Assembly (NCBI RefSeq): GCF_014384885.1
Contig: NZ_JACRST010000001.1
Span: 372,001-436,000, forward strand
Length of the DNA: 64,000 nt
Direction of reading: 5' to 3'
Source: Ligaoa zhengdingensis
GTDB taxonomy: Bacteria > Bacillota > Clostridia > Oscillospirales > Ruminococcaceae
The notes beneath the pieces are model-generated. The model saw only the letters and a program-made list of their open reading frames with translations, did no database searches and was not told the origin of the DNA. How positions within the stretch are numbered: position 1 is the first letter of the stretch; the number at the start of each line of letters is the position of its first letter. The translations under genes were made by a program, and so were the position numbers. Below, one piece after another: positions 33,199 through 42,900 of this stretch.

Positions 33199-34716
33199 TA
33201 TCGTCGCCGGGGGCTTGCTCGTGATGTCGTAGACGATACGGTTGATCCCACGCACCTCATTCACGATGCGCACACTGGCGGCTTCCAGCACTTCATAAGG
33301 GATGCGCGCCCAATCCGCAGTCATAAAATCAGTCGTCGTAACCGCGCGCAGCGCCAACGTATAATCGTAGGTGCGGGCATCGCCCATCACACCGACCGAG
33401 CGCATATCCGTGATGACGGCAAAATACTGGTTGATGGATTGATCCAATCCCGCCTTTGCGATTTCATCGCGGAAAATCCAGTCAGCATCCCGCAGGATGT
33501 CCAGCTTCTCCTTGACCACCTCTCCGATGCAGCGGATCGCCAAGCCCGGACCGGGAAACGGCTGGCGATTGACCAATACATCTGCCAGCCCCAGTTCGCG
33601 GCCGAGCTGGCGCACCTCATCCTTAAACAACAGGCGCAGGGGTTCAATAATCTCCTTAAAGTCCACATAATCTGGCAAACCGCCGACATTGTGGTGGCTT
33701 TTGATGACAGCCGCATCGCCCAGACCCGATTCGATCACATCAGGATAGATCGTACCCTGCGCAAGAAAATCCACTTTGCCAACCTTTTTGGCCTCTTCTT
33801 CAAAAACGCGGATAAATTCCTCGCCGATGATTTTGCGCTTGCGCTCAGGCTCAGTCACGCCAACCAACTTGCCCAAAAAGCGATCCTCTGCATTGACACG
33901 CACAAAGTTGACCTTCCACTGGCGGAATGCCTCTTCAACCTCATCGCCTTCATTTTTGCGCATACAACCGTGATCGACAAAGATGCAGGTGAGCTGACTG
34001 CCGATCGCCTTGGCCAAAAGAGCGGCGCAGACCGAACTGTCGACGCCGCCTGAAAGAGCCAACAGTACCTTGCCGTCGCCGACCTTCTGGCGGATCTGCT
34101 CCACCTCAGCAATGGCATAATCGCCCATCGTCCAGTCGCCGGTGAGTCCGCACACTTTAGTTAGAAAGTTGCGCAGCATGGCAATGCCGTTTTCCGTGTG
34201 CAACACCTCTGGATGAAACTGCACCCCATACAGCTTTTTGGCTTTGTTCTGCATGGCGGCGACCGGGGTACAGTCGGTGTGCGCCACAGCCTCAAATCCT
34301 TCGGGCAGCCCACTGACATAGTCGGTATGGCTCATCCAGGAGATACCCGACTCCGGTAGCCCCTCAAACAGCGGGCAGGTTGTATCGTAATAGGTCTGAG
34401 TTTTTCCATATTCTCGGCTGTCCGGGGTGGTCACTTTGCCGCCAAGCGCGTGTGCCATCGCCTGGATACCGTAGCAGATGCCCAGCACCGGAATGCCCAA
34501 CTCCAGAATTGCCGGATCGCAGTGCGGAGAATCCTCCAGATAAACACTGTTGGGCCCACCGGTGAAGATGATACCGGCCGGGTTGAGTTCTTTGATTTTG
34601 TCGATACCGATTTGATAAGGATAGACCTCGCAGTAGACGTTACATTCCCGCACACGCCTCGCAATCAGCTGATTATACTGACCGCCGAAGTCCAATACTA
34701 AAATTGTCTGATGCAC
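33187..34716 (-). CDS. guaA: GMP synthase (glutamine-hydrolysing)
   Basis: 509 residues. The N-terminal class I glutamine amidotransferase has the nucleophile in LGICYGIQ and the His-x-Glu in QFHPEVLH. The ATP-pyrophosphatase domain has the PP-loop LSGGVDSS. The C-terminal dimerisation domain ends in TSKPPATIEWE. It converts XMP to GMP. The start is GTG after GAGGG. The gene is intact despite the integrated elements, because the core duplicates its last codons. No purine riboswitch core is visible in the 290 bp upstream (34717-35008). Confidence 0.96.
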   Translation of the reverse strand: MHQTILVLDFGGQYNQLIARRVRECNVYCEVYPYQIGIDKIKELNPAGIIFTGGPNSVYLEDSPHCDPAILELGIPVLGICYGIQAMAHALGGKVTTPDSREYGKTQTYYDTTCPLFEGLPESGISWMSHTDYVSGLPEGFEAVAHTDCTPVAAMQNKAKKLYGVQFHPEVLHTENGIAMLRNFLTKVCGLTGDWTMGDYAIAEVEQIRQKVGDGKVLLALSGGVDSSVCAALLAKAIGSQLTCIFVDHGCMRKNEGDEVEEAFRQWKVNFVRVNAEDRFLGKLVGVTEPERKRKIIGEEFIRVFEEEAKKVGKVDFLAQGTIYPDVIESGLGDAAVIKSHHNVGGLPDYVDFKEIIEPLRLLFKDEVRQLGRELGLADVLVNRQPFPGPGLAIRCIGEVVKEKLDILRDADWIFRDEIAKAGLDQSINQYFAVITDMRSVGVMGDARTYDYTLALRAVTTTDFMTADWARIPYEVLEAASVRIVNEVRGINRIVYDITSKPPATIEWE

Positions 34717-35008
34717 AGCAAAACCCTCGACTTTCTCTCAATCTCTCAAGCCATTGTGATACACTTTATTGTGCCATCATTTCAAAAAAATTGCAACGAT
34801 TCCGCACAATTTCGATAAAGTTTCTGCAATCCGCCAAAATTTTTTAAAAGCGTCTTTAAATCCTTGTCGATTAAATCAATAAAATGGCGGCTTCTTCCCG
34901 ACCATTGAATAAATCGTGATCCGGCGGCCGATACTATCCACAGGCGGACAAAAAAACAGGCGAACTCCCCGGACGCCTCTCAGGGAAAGAAAAGGAGTTG
35001 AAATTTCT

Positions 35009-35218
35009 ATGTTGGATAAAATTGCTTTGATTCTGGTCATCATCGGCGCGCTCAACTGGGGCGCAATCGGCATCTTCCAGTTCGACGTGGTGGCCTGGCT
35101 GTTCGGCGGCCAGGCAGCGATGTTCAGCCGTGTGATCTACACGCTGGTCGCGCTGGCAGGTGTATGGGCCATCTCGCTGTTGTTCCGCGACAACGGACGC
35201 CGCGAGATCCACGAATAA
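35009..35218 (+). CDS. DUF378-family small membrane protein
   Basis: 69 residues with two transmembrane helices (about 4-30 and 38-58). The LNWGAIGIFQFDVVAWLFG stretch is diagnostic of DUF378. The ATG is chosen over a long upstream frame because of AAGGAG 11 bp before it. Function unknown; family members are found in many Firmicutes as single genes. Confidence 0.85.
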   Translation: MLDKIALILVIIGALNWGAIGIFQFDVVAWLFGGQAAMFSRVIYTLVALAGVWAISLLFRDNGRREIHE

Positions 35219-35233
35219 CCGGATTTGTTTGAA

Positions 35234-35287
35234 AGCGTCGCCCCGCTACTCTGTTCTATTGGAACGGATGGGGCGGCGCTTTTTTTC
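35234..35287 (+). terminator. Terminator of the DUF378 gene
   Basis: AGCGTCGCCCC with GGGGCGGCGCT (one T-G wobble), then a run of T. Confidence 0.85.
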
Positions 35288-35293
35288 GGTCGC

Positions 35294-36376
35294 TCAGCCG
35301 CTCTCGCCTGGGGACTGCGGCGAATTCACGACCCTGATGGCCTGCAGGTCGCTCCCCATCACCAGCCTGCGCAGCAGCGGGGAGTACAAAACTGGACATT
35401 TGAGCACCTTTGCCGCCAACTTCCAGCGCAGTGGACGAATCGCGCGGCGGTAGGCGGCACAGGGGTTGTTCACTCCCCGGTTGAGCACCCGCCGCAGCGC
35501 AAAGGCGCTCTCCATGGCGCTGCTGATCCCCTCCAGCGAGCTGGGGCTCACCAGACCCGCCGCCTCCCCGATTAAGAAAGCCCCGTCCCGGTCACAGCAA
35601 AAATCGCGCAGCCCGCGCGGGCGCAGCACCTGGCAGGCCTCCGTCTTCTGCACCTCGCCGAACTGGAACCCCCACTGTTCCAACCGCCTCTTTTGCCGCT
35701 CGAACCGCGCGCGGCAATCTTTGGCAGGATAGGCCCCGCCAAAGAGAAACATGCCGTCCTTCGAGAGCGCCCAGGAGTAGCAATCGGTGTTTTCGGAATC
35801 GAAGATACAGGAATAGAACGGCGAAGGATTCGTGTCCTGGAACCACTGCTGGATGGACAGATAGCTGCGCAGTTTTTTCTGCGGATAAAGCCAACCGCGC
35901 ACCACCGAATGCGCGCCGTCGGCCCCCACCAGATACCGCGCCGACAGGGTTCGCGGGGCATGGCCCGCCGCCTGATAGGTGAGCTGGTAACAGCCCTTTG
36001 CGCGGCGGATCGACAGGACGCGGCTATCCTCTAAAATAGTTACCCCAGCGGGGATCAAGGAGCGCAGCCAGAGGTCAAAGCGGGCGCGGTCCAGGTTCAG
36101 GTAAAACCGCTGATAGTAGCGCGTCAGCCCGCTTTGCAGGTCGATGGTGCGCACCGTAAAAATTTGCGGATCGACCAGTACCTCCTTGGGCAGCGTCAGG
36201 TTGAAGCGGGCGAGCGCCTTCTGCGCATCCGGCGCGAGCAGGCCGCCGCACGGCTTGTGAAAACCCTGCCCGTCCGCGCGCTTGAGGTCCAAAGCGACCA
36301 CCGAAAAGCGGCTATCAAGCAGCCGGGCCAGCGTTGCGCCCGCCGGGCCCAAGCCGACGATTGCAATATCGTACAT
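35294..36376 (-). CDS. FAD-dependent oxidoreductase (geranylgeranyl reductase-like)
   Basis: 360 residues from the ATG after GGGAAG. N-terminal dinucleotide-binding fold (MYDIAIVGLGPAGATLARLL), KPCGGLL near residue 48 (the PxxCGG flavoprotein motif), LVGADGAHSVVR and the second FAD motif GAFLIGEAAGLVSP. These place it in the geranylgeranyl-reductase/halogenase group of flavoproteins. Substrate unknown. The C-terminal Cys cluster typical of some relatives is missing. It is alone behind the ackA terminator. Confidence 0.82.
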   Translation of the reverse strand: MYDIAIVGLGPAGATLARLLDSRFSVVALDLKRADGQGFHKPCGGLLAPDAQKALARFNLTLPKEVLVDPQIFTVRTIDLQSGLTRYYQRFYLNLDRARFDLWLRSLIPAGVTILEDSRVLSIRRAKGCYQLTYQAAGHAPRTLSARYLVGADGAHSVVRGWLYPQKKLRSYLSIQQWFQDTNPSPFYSCIFDSENTDCYSWALSKDGMFLFGGAYPAKDCRARFERQKRRLEQWGFQFGEVQKTEACQVLRPRGLRDFCCDRDGAFLIGEAAGLVSPSSLEGISSAMESAFALRRVLNRGVNNPCAAYRRAIRPLRWKLAAKVLKCPVLYSPLLRRLVMGSDLQAIRVVNSPQSPGESG

Positions 36377-36397
36377 TCTTCCCAACTCCCGTCGAAA

Positions 36398-36427
36398 AAG
36401 GGCCACCTGACTGCACAGATGGCCCTT
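36398..36427 (-). terminator. Terminator of ackA
   Basis: AAGGGCCA/TGGCCCTT stem with TTTTTC following on the minus strand. Confidence 0.8.
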
Positions 36428-36439
36428 GGGGATTTCGCT

Positions 36440-37639
36440 TTATTTGGAAATCAGCTCCACGGTGTCGCGCGCAATCATGATCTCCTCGTTAGTGGGAAGC
36501 ACCCACGCCTCCACTTCGGACGAATCGGTGGAGAATTTCGCGTCGTGGCGGGAGACCTCCTTGCAGCGCTCTTTGCAGACCTCCAGGCCCAAAAATTCCA
36601 TATCCTTGCAGATATCATAGCGGATCTCGCTGTCGTTCTCGCCGATGCCACCGGTGAATGCAATCGCATCTAGGCCGCCCATCGCCGCCGCATAGCCGCC
36701 GATGAATTTACGAATCTGGTAAACGAACATATCCAGGGCCAGGCGCGCGCGCTCATTGCCCTCGCTCGCGGCCTTTTGCAGGTCGCGGCAATCGCTGGAC
36801 ACGCCGGAGATGCCCAGGAACCCGGACTTTTTGTTCATCAGCGTGGACATCTCGTCCGGAGTCTTGCCCTCTTTATTGGCGATATAGGTCACAACCGAGG
36901 GGTCGATGCCGCCGCAGCGGGTGCCCATGATGAAGCCGTCCAACGGGGTGAGACCCATCGAGGTATCCAACACCTTGCCGTCCTTGACTGCGGTGATCGA
37001 GCTGCCGTTGCCGAGGTGGCAGACGATCAGCTTGCTGCCCTCCTTCGCCTTGCCGGTCACTTTAAAGTATTGCGCGCTCACATAGCGGTGGCTGGTGCCG
37101 TGGAAGCCATAGCGGCGGATGGAGTATTTCTCATAATACTCGTAGGGCACACCGAACATATATGCCTTGGGGGGCATCGTCTGATGGAACGAGGTGTCGA
37201 ACACGCCGACCATCGGAGTATCCTTGCCGAATACCTCCTGGCAGGCGCGCATCGCGATGGCTTGCGGCGGGTTGTGCAGGGGGCCAAGCTCGCGGAACGC
37301 CATGATGTCGTCGATCACCTCGTCGGTGATGACGGTGGAGGTTTTATATTTTTCACTGCCGTGCAGCACCCGGTGGCCAACCGCAGCGATCTCAGACATA
37401 TCGTCGATCACCTTGCCCTCGCCCTTGGTCAGGACGTCGACCACCTCCATAAACGCCTCCTTGTGCGTGGGGAAGCTCACGTCGCGCTCCACCGCACGGC
37501 CGTCGCTGGTCTTGTGGCCGATGTGGCCGTCGATTCCGATGCGTTCGCAATTCCCCTTCGCCAGGACGCTCTCATCGGTCATATCGATGAGCTGATATTT
37601 CAGCGACGAGCTTCCTGCATTGATTACCAATACCTTCAT
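36440..37639 (-). CDS. ackA: Acetate kinase
   Basis: 399 residues, normal for the family. The N-terminal MKVLVINAGSSSLKYQL, the HRVLHGSEKY region, GFHGTSHRYV and FTGGIGEND are all signatures of acetate kinases. It makes ATP and acetate from acetyl phosphate in the cytoplasm. ATG after GAGGAAC. No phosphotransacetylase gene is adjacent. It is divergent from tmcAL, an enzyme that uses acetate and ATP, over a pair of overlapping promoters. Confidence 0.96.
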   Translation of the reverse strand: MKVLVINAGSSSLKYQLIDMTDESVLAKGNCERIGIDGHIGHKTSDGRAVERDVSFPTHKEAFMEVVDVLTKGEGKVIDDMSEIAAVGHRVLHGSEKYKTSTVITDEVIDDIMAFRELGPLHNPPQAIAMRACQEVFGKDTPMVGVFDTSFHQTMPPKAYMFGVPYEYYEKYSIRRYGFHGTSHRYVSAQYFKVTGKAKEGSKLIVCHLGNGSSITAVKDGKVLDTSMGLTPLDGFIMGTRCGGIDPSVVTYIANKEGKTPDEMSTLMNKKSGFLGISGVSSDCRDLQKAASEGNERARLALDMFVYQIRKFIGGYAAAMGGLDAIAFTGGIGENDSEIRYDICKDMEFLGLEVCKERCKEVSRHDAKFSTDSSEVEAWVLPTNEEIMIARDTVELISK

Positions 37640-37713
37640 TGTTCTATGTTCCTCCTCATCATCGTTTGCCATGCGTTGATATCTCCGTCCCCCAGGCTTG
37701 TCCGGGAGGTGGC

Positions 37714-37765
37714 TTGACAGATCGTCATACCCTTATATATTATTACAAGAGAGACCAAAATGCAA
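37714..37765. promoter_or_regulatory. Overlapping divergent promoters of ackA and tmcAL
   Basis: Plus strand: TTGACA (37714-37719) with TATATT or TATTAC-like -10 at 37736-37742. Minus strand: TTGCAT (37760-37765) with TAATAT at 37737-37742, 17-bp spacer. Both -10 elements fall on the same AT-rich patch, so only one polymerase can occupy the region at a time. Confidence 0.55.
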
Positions 37766-37796
37766 GGCGAAAATACACCGGAAAGTGGGATCAGAT

Positions 37797-39014
37797 GTGA
37801 AAATTGCGGGAATTGTGGCGGAATACAACCCGTTCCACAACGGACATGCCCATCAGATCGACCAAACCAGGGTGGCGGGCGCTTCCCATATCGTGGCGGT
37901 GATGGGCGGCAACTTTTTGCAGAGGGGAGCACCGGCCCAATTTGAAAAGCATGTGCGCGCCGAGGCCGCGCTGCGCTGTGGCGCGGATCTCGTCCTCGAA
38001 CTCCCCCTCCCCGCCTCAATGGCCACCGCCGAACGGTTTGCAGCCGGGGCAGTCGGCTTGATGCAGGCGCTCGGCTGCGTCGATCTGCTCAGCTTCGGTG
38101 CGGAAAGCGCGCTGGAGAAGCTGTTCCCCTTGGTAGACGCGCTGTTGGATGAAGAACTGAACGGCAGGCTACGGGTTCATCTGCAAACCGGCGTCACCTT
38201 TGCCCGCGCGCGGCAGGCGGCGCTCGAACAGCGCTTGGGAGCCGCTCGCGCCGAGCTGCTGCGCCACCCCAACAACATCCTCGGGGTGGAATACCTCAAG
38301 GCCGCCCGGCGGCTGGGCTTCGCGCCCGAACTGTTGGCCGTGCCCCGCCGGGGCGCCGCCCACGACAGCACACGGGCCAGCGGTCGCTTTGCCTCCGCGT
38401 CGCTGTTGCGGGAGAGCATGGGCGCGCAGGGCCTCGGCGCGCTGCGGCCCTATCTGCCTCCCGCCGCGTGGGAGACCTACGGGCGCGCCCTGGACGCGCG
38501 GCTGATCCCCGCCGATCCGTCGAAAGCGGAGGCCGCTATTCTGGCGGTGCTGCGCCGGCTGAACGAGCAGGAGCTCGCCGAGCTGCCCGACCTCTCGGAG
38601 GGGCTGGAACACCGGTTGTCCGCCGCGATCCAGCAGGCGCGCTCGCTCGATGAGCTGTACGCCGCTGTCAAAAGCAAGCGTTATCCCCTCGCCCGCATCC
38701 GGCGGCTGGTGCTGTCGGCTTATCTGGGGCTCACGCGCGCGGATGCGGAAACCCCGCCGCCCTATCTGCGGGTGCTGGGCTTCAACCGGCGCGGGGCGGA
38801 GGTGCTGAACCGCGCCAAGCAAACAGCGCGGCTGCCGCTCTCCTCTTCCCTGGCGAAGCTGGAACGGATGGGGGGCGATTGCGCACGGTTTGCCTGCCTG
38901 GAGGCGCGCTCCACCGACCTTTACGTCCTGACCCTGCCCGGTGTCCTCCCCTGCGGATACGACTACACCTGCCCGCCGGTTCTGTTGAAAGAAACAATCC
39001 CCCACCCTCGGTGA
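37797..39014 (+). CDS. tmcAL: tRNA(Met) cytidine acetate ligase
   Basis: 405 residues from a GTG start (VKIAGIVAEYNPFHNGH). The N-terminal nucleotidyltransferase-like fold carries the HxGH-type motif FHNGHAHQI. MGGNFLQRGAPA, FGAESA and LRHPNNILGVEYLKA are typical of TmcAL/YlbM. It activates acetate with ATP and transfers it to the wobble cytidine of elongator tRNA-Met (ac4C34). A longer upstream frame overlaps the promoter and is unlikely. The high GC of this gene gives several opposite-strand open frames that are not real. Confidence 0.93.
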   Translation: MKIAGIVAEYNPFHNGHAHQIDQTRVAGASHIVAVMGGNFLQRGAPAQFEKHVRAEAALRCGADLVLELPLPASMATAERFAAGAVGLMQALGCVDLLSFGAESALEKLFPLVDALLDEELNGRLRVHLQTGVTFARARQAALEQRLGAARAELLRHPNNILGVEYLKAARRLGFAPELLAVPRRGAAHDSTRASGRFASASLLRESMGAQGLGALRPYLPPAAWETYGRALDARLIPADPSKAEAAILAVLRRLNEQELAELPDLSEGLEHRLSAAIQQARSLDELYAAVKSKRYPLARIRRLVLSAYLGLTRADAETPPPYLRVLGFNRRGAEVLNRAKQTARLPLSSSLAKLERMGGDCARFACLEARSTDLYVLTLPGVLPCGYDYTCPPVLLKETIPHPR

Positions 39015-39038
39015 AAAGCCGAAGGCGGGGGATTTTTT
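38998..39038 (+). terminator. Convergent terminator of tmcAL and the Memo-like gene
   Basis: TCCCCC-A-CC and GG-C-GGGGGA arms with an inner TCGG/CCGA, and TTTTTT after it on the plus strand. The minus-strand tail is weaker. Confidence 0.8.
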
Positions 39039-39987
39039 ATGCAAATATGCCGTAGACAAAATAGGTGGTGATGCCTTCGTCGTAGATCGGGTTGCCCATT
39101 GCGTGCGGCAGCTTTTCCGCCGAGCTCGAATGGTCCAGCCGCACCACGTCGCCGTTCCCCTGCGCCGCGCACAAAAAGGTGGTCACAGCCTGCGGCGAGT
39201 CGATGTTGGCGTCGCCAAAGGTGAGCAGACGTTCAAAATCCCGGCTCTCGATGGCGGCGGCGGTCTCCCCGTCCCGCCGCGCGGCCTCGTCGGGCATCAA
39301 ATAGTGGGAACAGTCGGCGGAGGCCACCAACAGCGTCCGCCCGTTTTCCTGCTGCTCCAACAGCACCCGCTGCACCTGTGCGAGCCGCTCGCGGGAGAGC
39401 CGGTTGGAGAGCAGACAGACCGCCAGCTTCGCCTCAGGCAGATAGCGCCGCACAAATGGCACCAGCCCAGCCGCCCCGTGATCGGACTCCACTGCGTCCC
39501 GATTGTCCTCGGCCGCGATCACGGCGTCCTGCAGCAGCGCGTCCGCAACGCTCCGGTCGGTGGCGAGCGAGCCATAGGGGGTGTTCCAGTCGGCGGTTGC
39601 TGTCACCACGTCGCTGCCGCAATTTTCGGGGAAGTGCGAAGGGGACACCAGGATCACCGTATCATACGGCTGCTCCTGCGCGGCTGCGAGCGAGAAGAAG
39701 CCCGCGATCATGTCCGCCGCCACCAGGTGGTGGGGCACCATCCCCGCTGTCAAGCGTCCTGCCCCCGTGTAGGCCCGCGGGGCGGCCATCGCCGCCTCGC
39801 AGGTTTCGCGCTCGTAATAGCGGCACTCCATCGGCTTCTGTGCAGGCGACTCGGACGCCGCGCTACCTTCGGAAGCGGACTCCACCTGCGGCGGCAAGAC
39901 CTCCCCGGGAATCGCAGCCTGCGCGCCGCAGCCGCTGAAGGATATCGACAGGGCGACGAGCAATGCCAAGGCTTTGCGCCGGTTCAT
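39037..39987 (-). CDS. Memo-like (AmmeMemoRadiSam system B) lipoprotein
   Basis: 316 residues. The signal (MNRRKALALLVALSISFSGCG) ends in a lipobox with Cys at 21. The mature part matches the MEMO1/AmmeMemoRadiSam B family: VPHHLVAADMIAGFF, ILVSPSHF, ESDHGAAGLVPFV, SADCSHYL. The His and Asp/Cys residues of those motifs are the metal-binding set known in the family. Export as a lipoprotein is unusual, since most relatives are cytoplasmic. Its ATG overlaps the stop of the alpha-2-macroglobulin gene (ATGA), so the two are translationally coupled. Confidence 0.85.
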   Translation of the reverse strand: MNRRKALALLVALSISFSGCGAQAAIPGEVLPPQVESASEGSAASESPAQKPMECRYYERETCEAAMAAPRAYTGAGRLTAGMVPHHLVAADMIAGFFSLAAAQEQPYDTVILVSPSHFPENCGSDVVTATADWNTPYGSLATDRSVADALLQDAVIAAEDNRDAVESDHGAAGLVPFVRRYLPEAKLAVCLLSNRLSRERLAQVQRVLLEQQENGRTLLVASADCSHYLMPDEAARRDGETAAAIESRDFERLLTFGDANIDSPQAVTTFLCAAQGNGDVVRLDHSSSAEKLPHAMGNPIYDEGITTYFVYGIFA

Positions 39988-42900
39988 GAGAGCTTCACCT
40001 CGGCGCGGTCGGTCGCGCCCCACAGGTCGCTGGATGCGCTGCTGATGTAGGCGCTCTCCACCACATAGTCGCCCGGCGCGGCACAGCGCGCATAGTAGAT
40101 GATCGGCGTCAGTGCGCCGTGATCCCCCCAGGCGGAAAAGCGAAGCCGCTGCCCCTGCCGGCTGGCCAGATACCAACTGTTCCCCTGAACTGCGTCCTCG
40201 TAGTGATACCGCTCAAACCGCATCCCGGATGGGATGTAGTCGTCGATCACCAGTTCGGTGGAACCGAGATCCTGATCGAAGACCGAAAGGTCGGGGGTCA
40301 GGGTGATCTTCACCAGCTTGCCGCGTGAGAAGTCCCCCTCCACCGGTTCGATCGTCTTGGTGAGGCCGATGGTCTTGCGTGACTGGTCGGCGGTCTGATC
40401 GGGCGCGCCGGTATAATAGACATCGGCCCACACGTCGCCAGAAAGCACCTTGAAATTGGCGGTGGCGAGCTGAGTTTTGGAGAAGCTCAGGTAGCAGATG
40501 CCTTCCTTCAGCTCCTCGGTGATGGTCTTGCCGCCCATCACATAGCTGAACTTCGCGTTGGTGCCCTTTTCCGGCTGGACGCGGGTCAGATAGATCATCA
40601 GCTCCAACGGATAGGTTTCGTAAAACGACTGCTTTTCCAACAGCGCATTGGCCAGGCCTTTGGCCTCCTCGGTGTTGAGCACCGAGGCCAGCAGCGAAGC
40701 CGCCGCGGTGCAGTCGTGCTGTGAACGCGAGGGATCTACAGAATCCCGCACGCGGTAGGCGATTTCCCCGGAAATGCCGGTGAGGGTCTCCAGGTTGGGC
40801 CGCACCAAGCTGTTGTAACAGGTGAGCGCCGCCTTCTGATCGTCGGAAACCGCCAACGTTGCGGCGAGGTACATCTTATCCACATAATCGAGGGTGGTGT
40901 CGCTGTCGATCCTCTGCGCCAGATCGTCCGGGAGCTCGCCGCCCACCGACGCCTGCAACAGATAGAACGCCGATTTCGCCCCGCTCATGGCATCCACATC
41001 AGCTGGCGTAATCGAGCCGCGAATTCGCTCGGGCGGGAACAGCTCGGGAGCCGCCAGGTACGCCTTGGCGGTGTACTCGATATCATACTCGGAATAAGGG
41101 AAGAGGCTGATCGCTCCGCTCTGATTCATCACATCCGAGAAGGACTGCTGGAGCGCCTCTTCGTCGTACCACTGCGCGCCCTGCCGCTCAAACTCCCGCG
41201 CGGCATAGGTGCGGGCGATGCGTAGGTCGGTGCGGTTCCCATAGCCCGAGCAGAGCAGATGGTTGAGAATCCGGCTGCGGAACTGCTGGGTCCTGTCGTA
41301 GACAGCGACATTGACCGGGTAGCGCAGCGGCTCGATCGAGATGCCGTTCTTCAGCTCCACCGTCTTGACCAGCGACACCTCCACGCCGGAACCAATCACC
41401 GAGAATGGCAAGCGCACGCTGTCGCTGTATTGCCCGCAGCTTCCGGTGATGGTCATAGTGTACTCGCCCCTGTCCAGATTTTCAAACGTGGCAACACCGT
41501 ACCCCTTTGCGGTCGAGGACGCCTCCACGACCTTGTCAATACCGCCGCCCTGCACCCGCACCGTGTAGCGCACCGGGTCGTTGTCGCCGATGGCCACACC
41601 TGCGCTGCGCAGCATCACAGCAAAGGTGTCGCCCTCCAAAATGGTCTCGTTTACGATCGGCAGGACGAAATATTCCTGTGTGGCCTTCACCTTGGTGGTC
41701 ACGCTGCCCGCCTGTCCCTGCGGGGTGAGCGCCAGCGAGGTCATCCGCCACTCGGTGATGTTGTCGGGCAGCTTGAACTGACACTTCGCCCGGCCGTCCC
41801 CGTCGGTTTTGAGCACCTGGAACCAGGCGGTATCTTTAAAATCGGTGCGCACGTCCGCTTCGCCGCCTCCGCCTCCCTTTTCGCCGCCGCCTCCGTATTC
41901 ATTCTGCAGATAGGAGGTGTATTTGATGAGATTCGGGTGATAGACGCTTTCATAGAGGCTGTCGAGGATATCGATCTGCTGTTCCTTAATGGCAAAGATC
42001 GCCTCGTCCACCACTGCAAGCACCACCGATGCGTTTTTCACCGGCTGCCCGGTGGCCTTCTGCTTCACCGTAGCGGTGACCGTCGCGGTGTCCGCCGGGT
42101 GATAGGATTCCCGGTCCGCGGTGAGCTCCACCTCCAGCTCGCGCTGTTTGGGGTCGAAATACATATACTTGTTGTCCAGCGCGTAGACATGCTTGCCGTC
42201 GAAGTAGGCGCCGGTGATCACATAGTTGGGCAACAGCCCTTCCTCAAACGGCAGGGTGAACCGCGCGTCTGAGATCACCGCCGTCCGGCTGAATCCATCC
42301 TGTACCACGCTGTAGAGGATGCGCCCGGTAAAGCCGGCCACCGCGGCGGTGTTGTCCTCCAACTGGAAGGTGACCGCTTCCTCATCCATAAACTGCGACC
42401 GGATCTGGTTCAGCCTCCACGTGGCCTCATCCCCACCCAGATCGTTCAGGTCGGCTGCGTTGGGATCGACCACTTTGTTGAGCACATATTGGTGGATACC
42501 ATCGTTCTGCCCGCGCTCATAGAGCATCCCCAGGTAGGCGGTGGTTTCCACTGTCCGCTCCCCGGTATCCGGGGTGCGCAGCACCACGTAATAGCAGTTG
42601 TCGTTATCCGACTGCGGCAGGCCGGTCAGGACGGCCATCCCGTCCGCGCCGGTGGTGACGGTGCGCGTTTCCACCACGTCGTCGTGTTCCTTGTAGTCAT
42701 AGGATTCCCTGGATTCCCGGCTGACAAAGTCGTAATACCAGCCGAGCGTCTCGCGGGTGTAGTACACCTTGTGAATCTCAGCTGTGACCGTGCGCGAAAT
42801 GGGGGCGCCCCGCAGTGTCTCCACATTCCACAGGTCCTCCTCCCCATCCACGCGGGACAGGTCGACCTGATAGGTAGAAATCTGGACATCCCGGCCGCCG

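Noticed and set aside
34717..35008. Purine riboswitch upstream of guaA
   Set aside because: The conserved loop sequences are absent in the minus-strand leader.
38169..39059. 296-codon minus-strand frame across tmcAL
   Set aside because: Antisense to a clearly conserved enzyme and running through its terminator.
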